Counted from the stretch's first letter, positions 7,263 through 14,825 are shown. The stretch is DNA of 15,352 nucleotides from JAOAFX01 sp049700315 (GCA_049700315.1 JBNAVN010000055.1:1-15352), one strand, 5' to 3'. Program-made: numbers and translations. Notes: generated by a model not told the origin, from the letters alone.

Positions 7263-9197
7263 ATGAGACCTATATTGGTTGCCTTAGGTATTATGCTTGT
7301 GTGTACCTCCATCGCAGTTGCTTCAAACAAAATGGAGGTATGGGTTTATTATGCTGACCCGGATGAATTGTTCTCTAAAATGGGTGAACTTTTTGGAGAA
7401 CTTGATATCTGTACGGTTCAGCAATCTGACGAAGGAGAGTATTACTTAATTATTAATACGACAAAGGAACAACTTGAACAGATTCAGGCGCGGGGATTCA
7501 GGACGAAAATAACATACGAGGATATTGCTGAAAAATTCTACGAGATGGCAGGTTCAAGAGATCCACAGATTTTAAGGGATTTTGGTTATTTTTATACCTA
7601 CTGGGAAATGCGCGATACCCTGCAAACGCTTGCTAACTCATTTCCCAATATCACAAGATACTACAGTGCGGGTAATTCTTATCAGGGATTGCAAATGGTT
7701 GCCCTTAAGATATCGGATAATCCTCTTGCTGATGAAATGGAGCCGGCAGTATGTTTTAATGGTGCAACCCATGCAAGGGAACCAATGGGAACAACACTAT
7801 GTATCGATTACATAAAATACTTATTAACAAACTATGGAACAGATTCCCTTGTTACCTGGTTTGTGAATAACCGTGAGATATATTTCATTCCGGTGATGAA
7901 TCCGGATGGTTATAGGTATAATTCTGATTCTGGTGGTGCAACATCAAATATCCGGAAGAATCGGCACTTTTATTCGGGTCAGACTTCATCAACTGCTGGT
8001 GTTGACCTGAATCGTAATTATGGTTATAAGTGGGGATATGATAACTACGGTTCAAGCCCCACTGTAACTTCTGATGCCTATCGTGGTCCATCAAGGTGGT
8101 CTGAGCCAGAAACCCAGAATGCAAGGGATTTTTTTCTACCCAAAAAGATTAGAACCCAGATTGATTACCATTCATATGGAGCGTATAATCTCTGTGTCTG
8201 GGGATATACAGGTTCTGCAGAGCCTATTCCTGATTCTGTAACCCAGTGGGAGATTCTTGATTCAATGAGGACGAAGAATGGATTTAGTGCTGCAAGGACA
8301 GGTCCAATATATCGTGTTTTATATGCAGCAAATGGGACATCAATTGAATGGGAGATAAAGGATACACTCCATAACGGCGCGCCCAAATTTGTGACCTATG
8401 CCTTCAGCATTGAGACAAATCAGACTGATTTCTGGCAGGGCTATAATGACTATACAGTGATTCAGAATAACATCAATCAGTGTAGACCTGTAAATATCTA
8501 TTTCACAAAGATTGCCGGTGTATTCTTTGATAATCTCCAACCTGTTGTTGCCGATACTGCGCTGGGAAATGGCACAGGTCAACTTGACCCGAATGAAACA
8601 TCCCATTTGTGGATGAGGATTAGAAATCGCGCCATCCATCCCCTTGATTCAGCATATAACATAAATGCCACACTTGTTTCTCTGGATACTCAGATTGTGG
8701 TTCTGGGTGGTAGTGCAACTTTTCCAAAGATTTACCGAAAAAGCATAGGTAATAATGGTAGTTCCAAATTCCTGGTTCGTTGCAGTCCAAATGCTGCACC
8801 AGGCGCAGTAAAGCAGTTGAAATTGATTCTCACCTTTAAAGATGACACCTGTACCATTACTCAGGGCATCAATTTCTCGCTTACCATTGGAAACAATCCT
8901 GTGGGCATAACCGAGGCTGAAAAAGAAAATCAGATTAAATCATCCGTTAGATTACACAGCAATCCTGGTTCAGGAAGCATTGAATTTGAATTTGCGCAAC
9001 TCCCTGTGAAAGATGCTTATTTAATCATTTATGATGCCACCGGAAGATTGGTCAGAAGATTTGAGAATTTGAACCAGAGGATGATATGGGACGGAACCAA
9101 TGGTGCGAATCTGAAGGTTGAATCTGGTGTCTATTTCTATTTGTACAAAACGCAGGATGCTGTGAAGGCCGGAAAGTTTGTTCTGATTTCTGATTAG
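7263..9197 (+). CDS. Secreted M14 zinc carboxypeptidase
   Basis: This 644-residue protein is a zinc-dependent carboxypeptidase of family M14. I use the ATG at 7263: AGGAG (7252-7256) lies 6 nt upstream and a signal peptide (MRPILVALGIMLVCTSIAVA) begins there; the in-frame TTG at 7215 would add 16 polar residues. Residues about 24-95 look like a propeptide. The catalytic domain (about 103-405) shows the zinc motif His170-x-x-Glu173 (THARE), NPDGY (213-217), GVDLNRNY with Arg251, SEPET (280-284), the third zinc ligand His303 (DYHSY) and the catalytic Glu384 (FSIET). The order and spacing are those of active enzymes. A linker region (about 440-545) resembles one in the S8 peptidase, and the C-terminus (about 560-644) is a FlgD-like module (IYDATGRLVRRF, W-D-G, SGVYFYLY). 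It probably trims peptides outside the cell or at its surface. It converges on the minus-strand regulator gene. Confidence 0.95.
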   Translation: MRPILVALGIMLVCTSIAVASNKMEVWVYYADPDELFSKMGELFGELDICTVQQSDEGEYYLIINTTKEQLEQIQARGFRTKITYEDIAEKFYEMAGSRDPQILRDFGYFYTYWEMRDTLQTLANSFPNITRYYSAGNSYQGLQMVALKISDNPLADEMEPAVCFNGATHAREPMGTTLCIDYIKYLLTNYGTDSLVTWFVNNREIYFIPVMNPDGYRYNSDSGGATSNIRKNRHFYSGQTSSTAGVDLNRNYGYKWGYDNYGSSPTVTSDAYRGPSRWSEPETQNARDFFLPKKIRTQIDYHSYGAYNLCVWGYTGSAEPIPDSVTQWEILDSMRTKNGFSAARTGPIYRVLYAANGTSIEWEIKDTLHNGAPKFVTYAFSIETNQTDFWQGYNDYTVIQNNINQCRPVNIYFTKIAGVFFDNLQPVVADTALGNGTGQLDPNETSHLWMRIRNRAIHPLDSAYNINATLVSLDTQIVVLGGSATFPKIYRKSIGNNGSSKFLVRCSPNAAPGAVKQLKLILTFKDDTCTITQGINFSLTIGNNPVGITEAEKENQIKSSVRLHSNPGSGSIEFEFAQLPVKDAYLIIYDATGRLVRRFENLNQRMIWDGTNGANLKVESGVYFYLYKTQDAVKAGKFVLISD

Positions 9198-9255
9198 CCA
9201 GGAAGGTTTGCCCTGCATATCATTTAAGAGGTAATTGGTAAGTTTTTCCCAAAAA

Positions 9256-9336
9256 TGTAGCGTCCATCCATCATTCTGTGTGGCGGATTATCTGGACGAA
9301 TAGAAATATTTCGTCCAACTGAAGTTGGACCCTACA
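9256..9336. repeat. Composite inverted-repeat element between convergent genes
   Basis: The stretch is bounded by near-inverted ends, TGTAGCGTCC (9256-9265) and GGACCCTACA (9327-9336), one mismatch in ten. Inside are two overlapping hairpins: GGACGAA (9294-9300) with TTCGTCC (9310-9316), and GTCCAACT (9313-9320) with AGTTGGAC (9323-9330). This resembles the small palindromic intergenic repeats common in bacterial genomes. It could also end transcripts of both convergent genes, since no other clear terminator is seen in 9198-9388. Confidence 0.55.
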
Positions 9337-9388
9337 AACATTTTTTCTTTCTCTTTCAGGAGATGACAAATATTGTTTTTGGAAAAAA

Positions 9389-10894
9389 CTAAACTGTATC
9401 AGATCTATGTTTTTTGTGCAATAACCGTGATAAATATGTGGGTTGAATCTTCAAAATCTTGCTTGCCTTTCTTTGATTGCCACCGCACTTCTTGATCGTT
9501 TCCTTAATATACTTCATTTTGAACTCTTCTATGGCTTCTTTCAGACTTCGGTCATAAGTCAGTGGTAGTTCAATGGGTTCTGAAGGAAGCATTAATGCCT
9601 CGGTCCTTATCGTATCACCGTTGGTCAGAACCACTGCCCTTTCAATTACATTCTGAAGTTCCCTCACATTTCCGGGCCAGGGATATTGCATTAATTTCTC
9701 AATAACTTCATCTGAGATTTTTCTGATATCTTTGTTCATTTGCTTTGCATAGTAACTGAGAAAATGTTCGGCAAGAATAATAATATCGTCCTTGCGGTCG
9801 CGCAAAGGCGGTACATAAATTGGAAAGACATTGAGCCGATAGAAAAGGTCTTCGCGGAATAATTTTTGCTTTATTTTTTCTTCAAGATTTTGATTCGTTG
9901 CGGCAATCACCCGCACATCAACTTTTATTGTCTTTGTTCCACCGAGACGTTCAAATTCCCTTTCCTGTAATACCCTTAATAATTTACTTTGTGTCTCAGG
10001 AAGCAAATCGCCAATTTCATCAAGAAATATTGTACCAAGATTGGCAAGTTCAAATCTACCTTTGCGCTGTGTCAAAGCGCCGGTAAATGCGCCTTTTTCA
10101 TATCCAAATAATTCGCTTTCTAAGAGTGTCGCTGGTAACGCAGCACAACTTACTGCAATAAATGGTTTTTCCCGGCGTGGGCTCAAACGATGGGTATATC
10201 TGGCAAGCAGTTCTTTTCCTGTTCCATTCTCACCGAGTATCAGTACTGAGGTATTGCTCTGGGCAACTTTTTCCGCAAGATTCAGCACATTCTTAAATTG
10301 TTCGCTATGACCGATAAGCGCATACCGTGAATCAATTTCATCCTTAAGTAAATCTTTGTATTCATGAATTCTCAAGTGATACTGCGCATTCTGAATAACC
10401 TGGGCGGCTTGAAATGCTATGACTAATATCAGGTCTTTATCTTCGTCGGTCCAGTCCTGGTTATCTTTTTTGTTAAGGACTTCAATCACGCCAATGGTCT
10501 TGCTTGATATTCTTAATGGCGCAGCAATTATTGAACGTGTTATAAACCCTGTAGATTTGTCAATCTTTGAATAGAAGTCTTTGTCCCGGGTTGTATCATT
10601 CACAACTTTTGGTTTGCCTTCGCGTACACATGCACCGGCAATACCTTTATCAAGGGGGACAGTAAGATTTTTGAGACGTTCAGAAACTTCTCCGGTTACG
10701 CTGGCAAAATAGAGTTCGTTGGTTGTTTCATCAAGCAGTAGTAAGGAACTTGCTTCTGCCTTAAGCAGATTTTTTGCGCTTTCAATAATGATATCAAGAA
10801 TCTTTGGCAGCTCCAGGGTAGAACTGAGCGAACTCGCCATTTCAAAAAGAATTTCAAGTTGTTCTCGGCCAATCTTCCGAATGATGCTTTCCAT
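9389..10894 (-). CDS. GAF-domain sigma-54-dependent transcription activator
   Basis: This 501-residue enhancer-binding protein should activate RNA polymerase carrying sigma-54. An N-terminal GAF sensor domain (about 18-171) replaces a receiver domain, so the signal is probably a small ligand or redox state rather than phosphorylation. The AAA+ domain (about 192-425) shows Walker A GENGTGKE (221-228), the sigma-54 contact loop GAFTGA (268-273), Walker B TIFLDE (288-293), the FREDLFYRLNV arginine-finger region and WPGNVREL (406-413). A Fis-type helix-turn-helix (about 471-493, GGNQRKASKILKIQPTYLSRLL) is at the C-terminus. All parts look intact. Its own promoter is sigma-70-type and gives an apparently leaderless transcript. 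Targets are unknown; the sigma-54 promoters at 171 and 14637 are candidates. Confidence 0.96.
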   Translation of the reverse strand: MESIIRKIGREQLEILFEMASSLSSTLELPKILDIIIESAKNLLKAEASSLLLLDETTNELYFASVTGEVSERLKNLTVPLDKGIAGACVREGKPKVVNDTTRDKDFYSKIDKSTGFITRSIIAAPLRISSKTIGVIEVLNKKDNQDWTDEDKDLILVIAFQAAQVIQNAQYHLRIHEYKDLLKDEIDSRYALIGHSEQFKNVLNLAEKVAQSNTSVLILGENGTGKELLARYTHRLSPRREKPFIAVSCAALPATLLESELFGYEKGAFTGALTQRKGRFELANLGTIFLDEIGDLLPETQSKLLRVLQEREFERLGGTKTIKVDVRVIAATNQNLEEKIKQKLFREDLFYRLNVFPIYVPPLRDRKDDIIILAEHFLSYYAKQMNKDIRKISDEVIEKLMQYPWPGNVRELQNVIERAVVLTNGDTIRTEALMLPSEPIELPLTYDRSLKEAIEEFKMKYIKETIKKCGGNQRKASKILKIQPTYLSRLLHKKHRSDTV

Positions 10895-10899
10895 ATTGA

Positions 10900-10927
10900 A
10901 TTATATCTGAAATCAAGCCAGCGTCAA
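10900..10927 (-). promoter_or_regulatory. Sigma-70-type promoter, leaderless start of GAF regulator
   Basis: On the minus strand, TTGACG (10927-10922), a 16-bp spacer and TATAAT (10905-10900). Only 5 nt separate the -10 box from the ATG at 10894, so the predicted first base is at or next to the A of the start codon. There is no room for a Shine-Dalgarno sequence. Confidence 0.75.
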
Positions 10928-10948
10928 TAATGCATTTTGCAGATATAC

Positions 10949-10976
10949 TTGACATCCCTGGAAATTTGCATATATT
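10949..10976 (+). promoter_or_regulatory. Sigma-70-type promoter, leaderless start of lipoprotein operon
   Basis: TTGACA (10949-10954), a 16-bp spacer and TATATT (10971-10976). The ATG at 10983 follows after 6 nt, where the transcription start is expected. No purine-rich ribosome-binding site precedes the ATG. The -35 box is 21 bp from that of the divergent promoter, so one regulator could affect both. Confidence 0.72.
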
Positions 10977-10982
10977 TACAAT

Positions 10983-12053
10983 ATGAAGCGATGGCTTTTT
11001 TTAGTTCTGCTCTTATTTATTGGTTGTAACAAACTTCCCCTGGGTGAAGATGAGCTTGAGAACAGGGGTAATTTTGAATCCATAATACTTGACCTTCCGC
11101 TTCACACCTCCTTTACCGAATCAAAGTTCATACCCCTTGGCACATCACAAAATCTCATACTTGGTAAAAATAATAGATATCAATCAAGAATTGTCTTGAG
11201 TTTTACTTTTTCAGACACCGCCTATCAAGGTCTTGACCAGATAAAACTGATACTTTTTAAGAACAAGAATTTTGACAATGATACAATTCATTTTGGTGTG
11301 CATATTCTGACCAATGAGTTTTCTGAGGCTGAAGCAACCTGGTATAAAAAGGATAATACTGATTTGTGGACAAATCCTGGAGGCGATTTTGGAGCGGATT
11401 CCCTGAGACTCGGTGAAATTAAAGGTGATTCCTGTGTGATTTTCTTCAATTATATTGATCTGAACAAGATAAGAAATGGCAAGGGTGTGATTTTGATTCC
11501 TGAAGATACAGGTTTCTGCAGTTTTTATGCACGGGAATCTGGTAAACCGCCATTATTCCATCTTGTGAAGAATAATGTCGTAACTTCAATTCCTATAAAG
11601 GGAGATTGTCATATAATGAAAATAGATACCTTTCCGAATTACTGGGAAAACTGGCTTGGTAGTGGTGTAGCATTCAGAGATTATGTAAAGTTTTGTTATG
11701 ATACACTGCTTGACAATACCAGGGCAATTTATGGGGAACTGACATTCAAGGCAAAGAATCATTTTGGATTGCGTGACTCAATAGAGATTGGTATCAAAGG
11801 GTTGGTAAAACCTTATTCTGGTTTTGATACAGAACTTGGTCCGCTCATTGCCTTGAAGAAATTTGCTATTGATGATACAGTATTCACCCTTGATATTGTT
11901 CAGTATGTCCAGCGGATAATTGAACATCCTGATTCCAATTTTGGAATGTTTATTTATCTTTCTCCGGAAAATTATGACCTTGCAAATATTGAACTGGTCA
12001 CCGGTTCTCATCAGTTAAGAATTGGCTATATCAAACCACCCATAGAGAGATGA
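10983..12053 (+). CDS. Lipoprotein with DNRLRE-like domains
   Basis: This 356-residue protein starts MKRWLFLVLLLFIGC; Cys15 after LFIG fits a lipobox, so it is probably lipid-anchored. Residues about 32-195 match the general pattern of DNRLRE domains (a beta fold of secreted and cell-wall-associated proteins): hydrophobic strands, then EATW (117-120) ... W129, NPGGD (131-135) and a closing FYARESGKPPLFHL (181-194). Residues about 200-356 may be a second, diverged copy, ending in a similar pattern (FIYLSPENYDLANIELV then LRIGYIKPP). It is first in an operon with the barrel-like protein (12-nt gap) and a response regulator. No enzyme motif is visible. Role unknown; a surface structural or binding lipoprotein is likely. 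The domain call is by eye. Confidence 0.8.
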   Translation: MKRWLFLVLLLFIGCNKLPLGEDELENRGNFESIILDLPLHTSFTESKFIPLGTSQNLILGKNNRYQSRIVLSFTFSDTAYQGLDQIKLILFKNKNFDNDTIHFGVHILTNEFSEAEATWYKKDNTDLWTNPGGDFGADSLRLGEIKGDSCVIFFNYIDLNKIRNGKGVILIPEDTGFCSFYARESGKPPLFHLVKNNVVTSIPIKGDCHIMKIDTFPNYWENWLGSGVAFRDYVKFCYDTLLDNTRAIYGELTFKAKNHFGLRDSIEIGIKGLVKPYSGFDTELGPLIALKKFAIDDTVFTLDIVQYVQRIIEHPDSNFGMFIYLSPENYDLANIELVTGSHQLRIGYIKPPIER

Positions 12054-12065
12054 AATGGTGCAACA

Positions 12066-12989
12066 ATGAATAGCATTTTACTCTGTTTATTTACGGCCTC
12101 AGTATTCTCTATTGAAGGATTAGGTCAGAATCAGGCAATATTTAAGACACCGTATTATGGCAATGTTAGTATTGCGCAGATTGATTTCTCCGTAAAACCT
12201 GAGTTCAGTTTTCTGAATGAAGGCAGTGATGTTCGGAGTTTGTTCTGGACAAATCCCTTTTCGTTGAGCATGAGAATGCCTGTTTATAAGGGTCTGGTTT
12301 TTTCCCTGGGAAGTGTTGAGCGTTTTAATCAGGCATTTGATATTTACGGCGAAAATGAGGCATTGAAATTGTATGTTATGGGCCGCGGGGGGATTGAAGA
12401 ATTGTATGTTCAGTTGAATCAAAAGATCAGTGTTGCTGAGGTATTTTTCCGCGGTTCATATCTCTATGGTAGTTCAAAAGAAATATGGAGATACACAATG
12501 GGCGATTACTCCATAGCAGATACATTTTTTTACAGAAACAAGGGTGAGATTTTCTGCGCCGGTTTAAAACTATTTATGTTCTCCTGTTTTTATGAAGGGC
12601 TGGGGAAATTATGTATGGAGAAATCCAATATTGATACTACTTATGATTTGCCTCAGGTATTAGGATTTGGTTTTGAAAACAATTTTCGTAATTTTGTTTT
12701 TTCAGTGCTTTTTGAGCATTCGTTCGGAGCAAACTCTACTATAAATCGTTTCAAGGGGGCGGTGAAGAAAGAAAATTTCGGGTTTTCGTACGCGTACAAT
12801 CCCTGGTATCTTGAAGGTATTACGGAGCATTTACTGGGATTTTCTGGTGAAATACACCTGGGAAATTTTGCTTTGATCTGTTTTAATCCTGAATTAGGAA
12901 TCAGATTAAAAGGTACATTGAGGGAGTTTGCGTTTTCACCTGAATTAAAACTGACACTTGAAGAAGTCTTTGCCAGAAGAAAGAAATAG
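12066..12989 (+). CDS. Predicted outer-membrane or periplasmic beta-rich protein
   Basis: This 307-residue protein has a hydrophobic N-terminus (about 1-17, MNSILLCLFTASVFS) that could be a short signal peptide, although it lacks the usual basic residues. The rest has many alternating, aromatic-rich strands with Gly turns (GFGFENNFRNFVFSVLFEH near 198-216), as in outer-membrane barrels. The opening IEGLGQNQA followed by NPFSLSMRMPVYKGLVFSLG is reminiscent of the OmpP1/FadL-like proteins of FCB bacteria, but I cannot assign a family. The C-terminus (EEVFARRKK) is charged, unlike a classic barrel end. It lies 12 nt after the lipoprotein gene with only a weak ribosome-binding site, so its translation may be coupled. 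The two may form an envelope unit. Confidence 0.65.
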   Translation: MNSILLCLFTASVFSIEGLGQNQAIFKTPYYGNVSIAQIDFSVKPEFSFLNEGSDVRSLFWTNPFSLSMRMPVYKGLVFSLGSVERFNQAFDIYGENEALKLYVMGRGGIEELYVQLNQKISVAEVFFRGSYLYGSSKEIWRYTMGDYSIADTFFYRNKGEIFCAGLKLFMFSCFYEGLGKLCMEKSNIDTTYDLPQVLGFGFENNFRNFVFSVLFEHSFGANSTINRFKGAVKKENFGFSYAYNPWYLEGITEHLLGFSGEIHLGNFALICFNPELGIRLKGTLREFAFSPELKLTLEEVFARRKK

Positions 12990-12992
12990 TCT

Positions 12993-13007
12993 GGTTAAAT
13001 GGTTAAA
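12993..13007. repeat. GGTTAAATGGTTAAA repeat, copy 1
   Basis: The same 15 bp recur at 15064-15078, where they form the left arm of a hairpin. This copy is in the 32-nt gap between two operon genes and overlaps the place where a ribosome-binding site for the response regulator would be expected nearby. Confidence 0.45.
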
Positions 13008-13021
13008 TTATCTGCTCTTTT

Positions 13022-14287
13022 ATGAAACCTAAAATTTTATTGCTTGATGATGAAGAAAGCCTTTTGAAGTGGCTTTCCTATGCATTACAGGATAATGGCT
13101 ATGATGTTTTTGCCACTACCGAACCAAAGAATGCGTTGGGTGAATTGAAGATGCAGAAATTTGATTGTGTAATTACTGACATCAGAATGCCAGGAATGGA
13201 TGGATTTCAGTTTCTTAAACAGGTGCGGATAATTTATCCCAATTTGCCGGTGATTTTCATTACTGCGTATGGATCAATGGAATCAGTGATAAATGCCCTG
13301 CGTGATAGGGCAAGTGATTACATAATGAAGCCTTTTGGTATTGATGAAATTCTGAATAGATTACGGGCGAATCTGAGAAAAGAAAAAGAAAGACCTCTTG
13401 AGATTATTGGCGAAAGTAAGGTGATGCAGAATATTTTAAATCTTGTAGAAAAGATTGCAGGAACGGATACAACAGTTTTGATACTGGGTGAATCTGGTAC
13501 TGGTAAGGAATTGATTGCAAGGGAGATACATCGTCGCTCAAAGAGGGCAAATTATGGTTTCGTTACTATATCCTGTGCTGCACTTCCTGAGACATTACTT
13601 GAAAGTGAACTTTTTGGCTATAAAAAAGGTGCCTTTACCGGTGCAAATACGGACAAAGATGGGCTTTTTGTGTCTGCAGATAAGGGCAGTTTTTTCCTGG
13701 ATGAGATTGGAGATGCACCGGGTTCAATTCAGATGAAAATTTTAAGATTGCTTGAAGAACGGGAGATTGTGCCTTTGGGTAGTACAAAGCCGATAAAGGT
13801 GGATGTGCGTCTGATTGCTGCAACAAATAAAGATCTTTATGAAGAGGTAAGACAGCAGAGATTCAGGGAGGACCTGTATTACCGTTTGAATGTAATTCCT
13901 GTAACCTTGCCTCCATTGCGTCAGCGAAGAGAAGATATACCCTTACTTGCTGAATATTTTTTAAAGGAAATATGTGGAAAGGAGAATTTAGGTGAGAAGA
14001 GGTTATTGAAATCAACGATTGAGGTATTGAAAAATTATTCCTGGCCTGGCAATGTGCGAGAATTAAAACACATCATTGAGCGGGCCGCAATCCTATCTGA
14101 TACCTATTATATTAAACCCGAACATATTGCTTTGCCAGAGCCAACAGGCAAGACTCTGCAACAGATTACGGATGAAGAGATCAAGAAGGTGTTGAATGAG
14201 TGTAATGGTAATATAAGCAAGGCGGCAAGATTATTGGGTATTGACCGTAAGACCCTTTATAATAGACTAAAAACAAAAAATAGTTAG
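13022..14287 (+). CDS. NtrC/PilR-type sigma-54 response regulator
   Basis: This 421-residue protein is the output half of a two-component system. The receiver domain (1-120) has the acidic pair Asp9/Asp10, phospho-acceptor Asp53 (VITDIRMPG), Thr81 and Lys103 (MKPF). The AAA+ domain (about 127-365) has Walker A GESGTGKE (156-163), GAFTGA (203-208), Walker B FFLDEIGD (224-231), FREDLYYRLNV (281-291) and WPGNVREL (341-348). A Fis-type helix-turn-helix (about 395-418, NGNISKAARLLGIDRKTLYNRL) ends it. All catalytic residues are present. The start has no Shine-Dalgarno, but the receiver begins at residue 4, so the ATG must be right. It is third in an operon with two envelope proteins and no histidine kinase is in the window. 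The next + strand features are a sigma-54 promoter and a prepilin gene, which suggests a PilR-like role without proving it. Confidence 0.96.
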   Translation: MKPKILLLDDEESLLKWLSYALQDNGYDVFATTEPKNALGELKMQKFDCVITDIRMPGMDGFQFLKQVRIIYPNLPVIFITAYGSMESVINALRDRASDYIMKPFGIDEILNRLRANLRKEKERPLEIIGESKVMQNILNLVEKIAGTDTTVLILGESGTGKELIAREIHRRSKRANYGFVTISCAALPETLLESELFGYKKGAFTGANTDKDGLFVSADKGSFFLDEIGDAPGSIQMKILRLLEEREIVPLGSTKPIKVDVRLIAATNKDLYEEVRQQRFREDLYYRLNVIPVTLPPLRQRREDIPLLAEYFLKEICGKENLGEKRLLKSTIEVLKNYSWPGNVRELKHIIERAAILSDTYYIKPEHIALPEPTGKTLQQITDEEIKKVLNECNGNISKAARLLGIDRKTLYNRLKTKNS

Positions 14288-14400
14288 CCTCTACATTATT
14301 TACACACTTTTTAACAAATTTCGCTCAAACGCAATACTTAAAGCGGGTTTGAAACATTTTTGAGCAAGCAAATACATTTAATATCCTGTTTTTTTGTTCT

Positions 14401-14520
14401 CTCTCTGTGATTCTGAGCGAAGCGAAGAATCTTAATTATTGAGATTCTTCGCCCGCCAAACAGTGTGGCGAGCTTAGACGCCGTCCTGAGTGACACGAAG
14501 GAATGACATGGAATATGAGT
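14401..14520. repeat. Dispersed palindromic repeat (GAGCGAAGCGAAGAATCT type)
   Basis: An 11-bp perfect stem, GCGAAGAATCT (14422-14432) with AGATTCTTCGC (14442-14452), sits in the context TTCTGAGCGAAGCGAAGAATCT. This is like the small intergenic repeats I know from many bacterial genomes. The right part (GTCCTGAGTGACACGAAGGA, about 14483-14502) looks like a second, diverged element of the same sort. As RNA it would form a hairpin downstream of the response regulator gene and might protect or end its transcript. Confidence 0.65.
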
Positions 14521-14543
14521 AATCTTGATTAGGTTACTAAATG

Positions 14544-14555
14544 AGACTTAAGTGT
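14544..14555. repeat. AGACTTAAGTGT, palindrome copy near sigma-54 promoter
   Basis: This matches AGACTTAAGTCT with one mismatch and lies 81 bp before the -24 box of the sigma-54 promoter at 14637, in the range where enhancer sites for sigma-54 activators usually lie. The copy before the other sigma-54 promoter is much closer (8 bp), so a shared enhancer role is uncertain. Confidence 0.4.
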
Positions 14556-14636
14556 AGAAAATATCCACAGTTAACAAAAATTCCACAATTCTTATTAAAA
14601 AACTTATTAAATTTCATTGCTTTTTTGTTATAGACC

Positions 14637-14651
14637 TGGCACGGTTTTTGC
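14637..14651 (+). promoter_or_regulatory. Sigma-54 (RpoN) promoter upstream of prepilin gene
   Basis: TGGCACG-N4-TTGC, an exact match to the key sigma-54 positions. Over 22 bp it differs from the promoter at 171 at only two positions, including a shared downstream TATATG. The start should be near 14663. The first clear gene downstream on this strand is the prepilin at 15165, about 500 nt away; no gene is seen between. Confidence 0.85.
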
Positions 14652-14742
14652 ATATATGTTAATTGGGTATAAGGTTATGGTTGGGATGCTGAAATAAATA
14701 GTTACGATGAATACAACCTTAGCCCCATGGTCTTTGACAACC

Positions 14743-14792
14743 TATTGACAATCTTCAAATTCTGAATATAATATAACATAGGATTGTCAATA
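14743..14792 (+). promoter_or_regulatory. Sigma-70-type promoter inside an 11-bp inverted repeat
   Basis: TTGACA (14745-14750), a 16-bp spacer and TATAAT (14767-14772). The -35 box is part of the left arm of a perfect inverted repeat, TATTGACAATC (14743-14753) with GATTGTCAATA (14782-14792), and the expected start (about 14779) is just before the right arm. This layout would suit a repressor that bridges or masks the promoter. The downstream transcript would reach the prepilin gene after about 385 nt. Confidence 0.6.
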
Positions 14793-14825
14793 AAATTAAA
14801 ACAAAAAGGGCTTTACCAAAATTCG

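Noticed and set aside
12788..12797. GTACGCGTAC, a 10-bp perfect palindrome
   Set aside because: It lies within a coding region, occurs once as far as I saw, and has no promoter context.
14480..14520. GTGTC/TGTCAT sequences (minus strand) as PilR binding sites
   Set aside because: They belong to a dispersed palindromic repeat, so the similarity to PilR sites is probably incidental.
14561..14632. Possible replication origin: ATATCCACA and AATTCCACA beside an AT-rich tract
   Set aside because: The boxes have one and two mismatches to the DnaA consensus, only two are present, and no origin-linked genes are nearby. The AT-rich DNA is better explained as sigma-54 promoter upstream region.
14707..14748. 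13-codon frame as a leader peptide (ATG 14707 to TGA 14746)
   Set aside because: No ribosome-binding site and it overlaps the sigma-70-type promoter; no regulatory codon pattern is seen.
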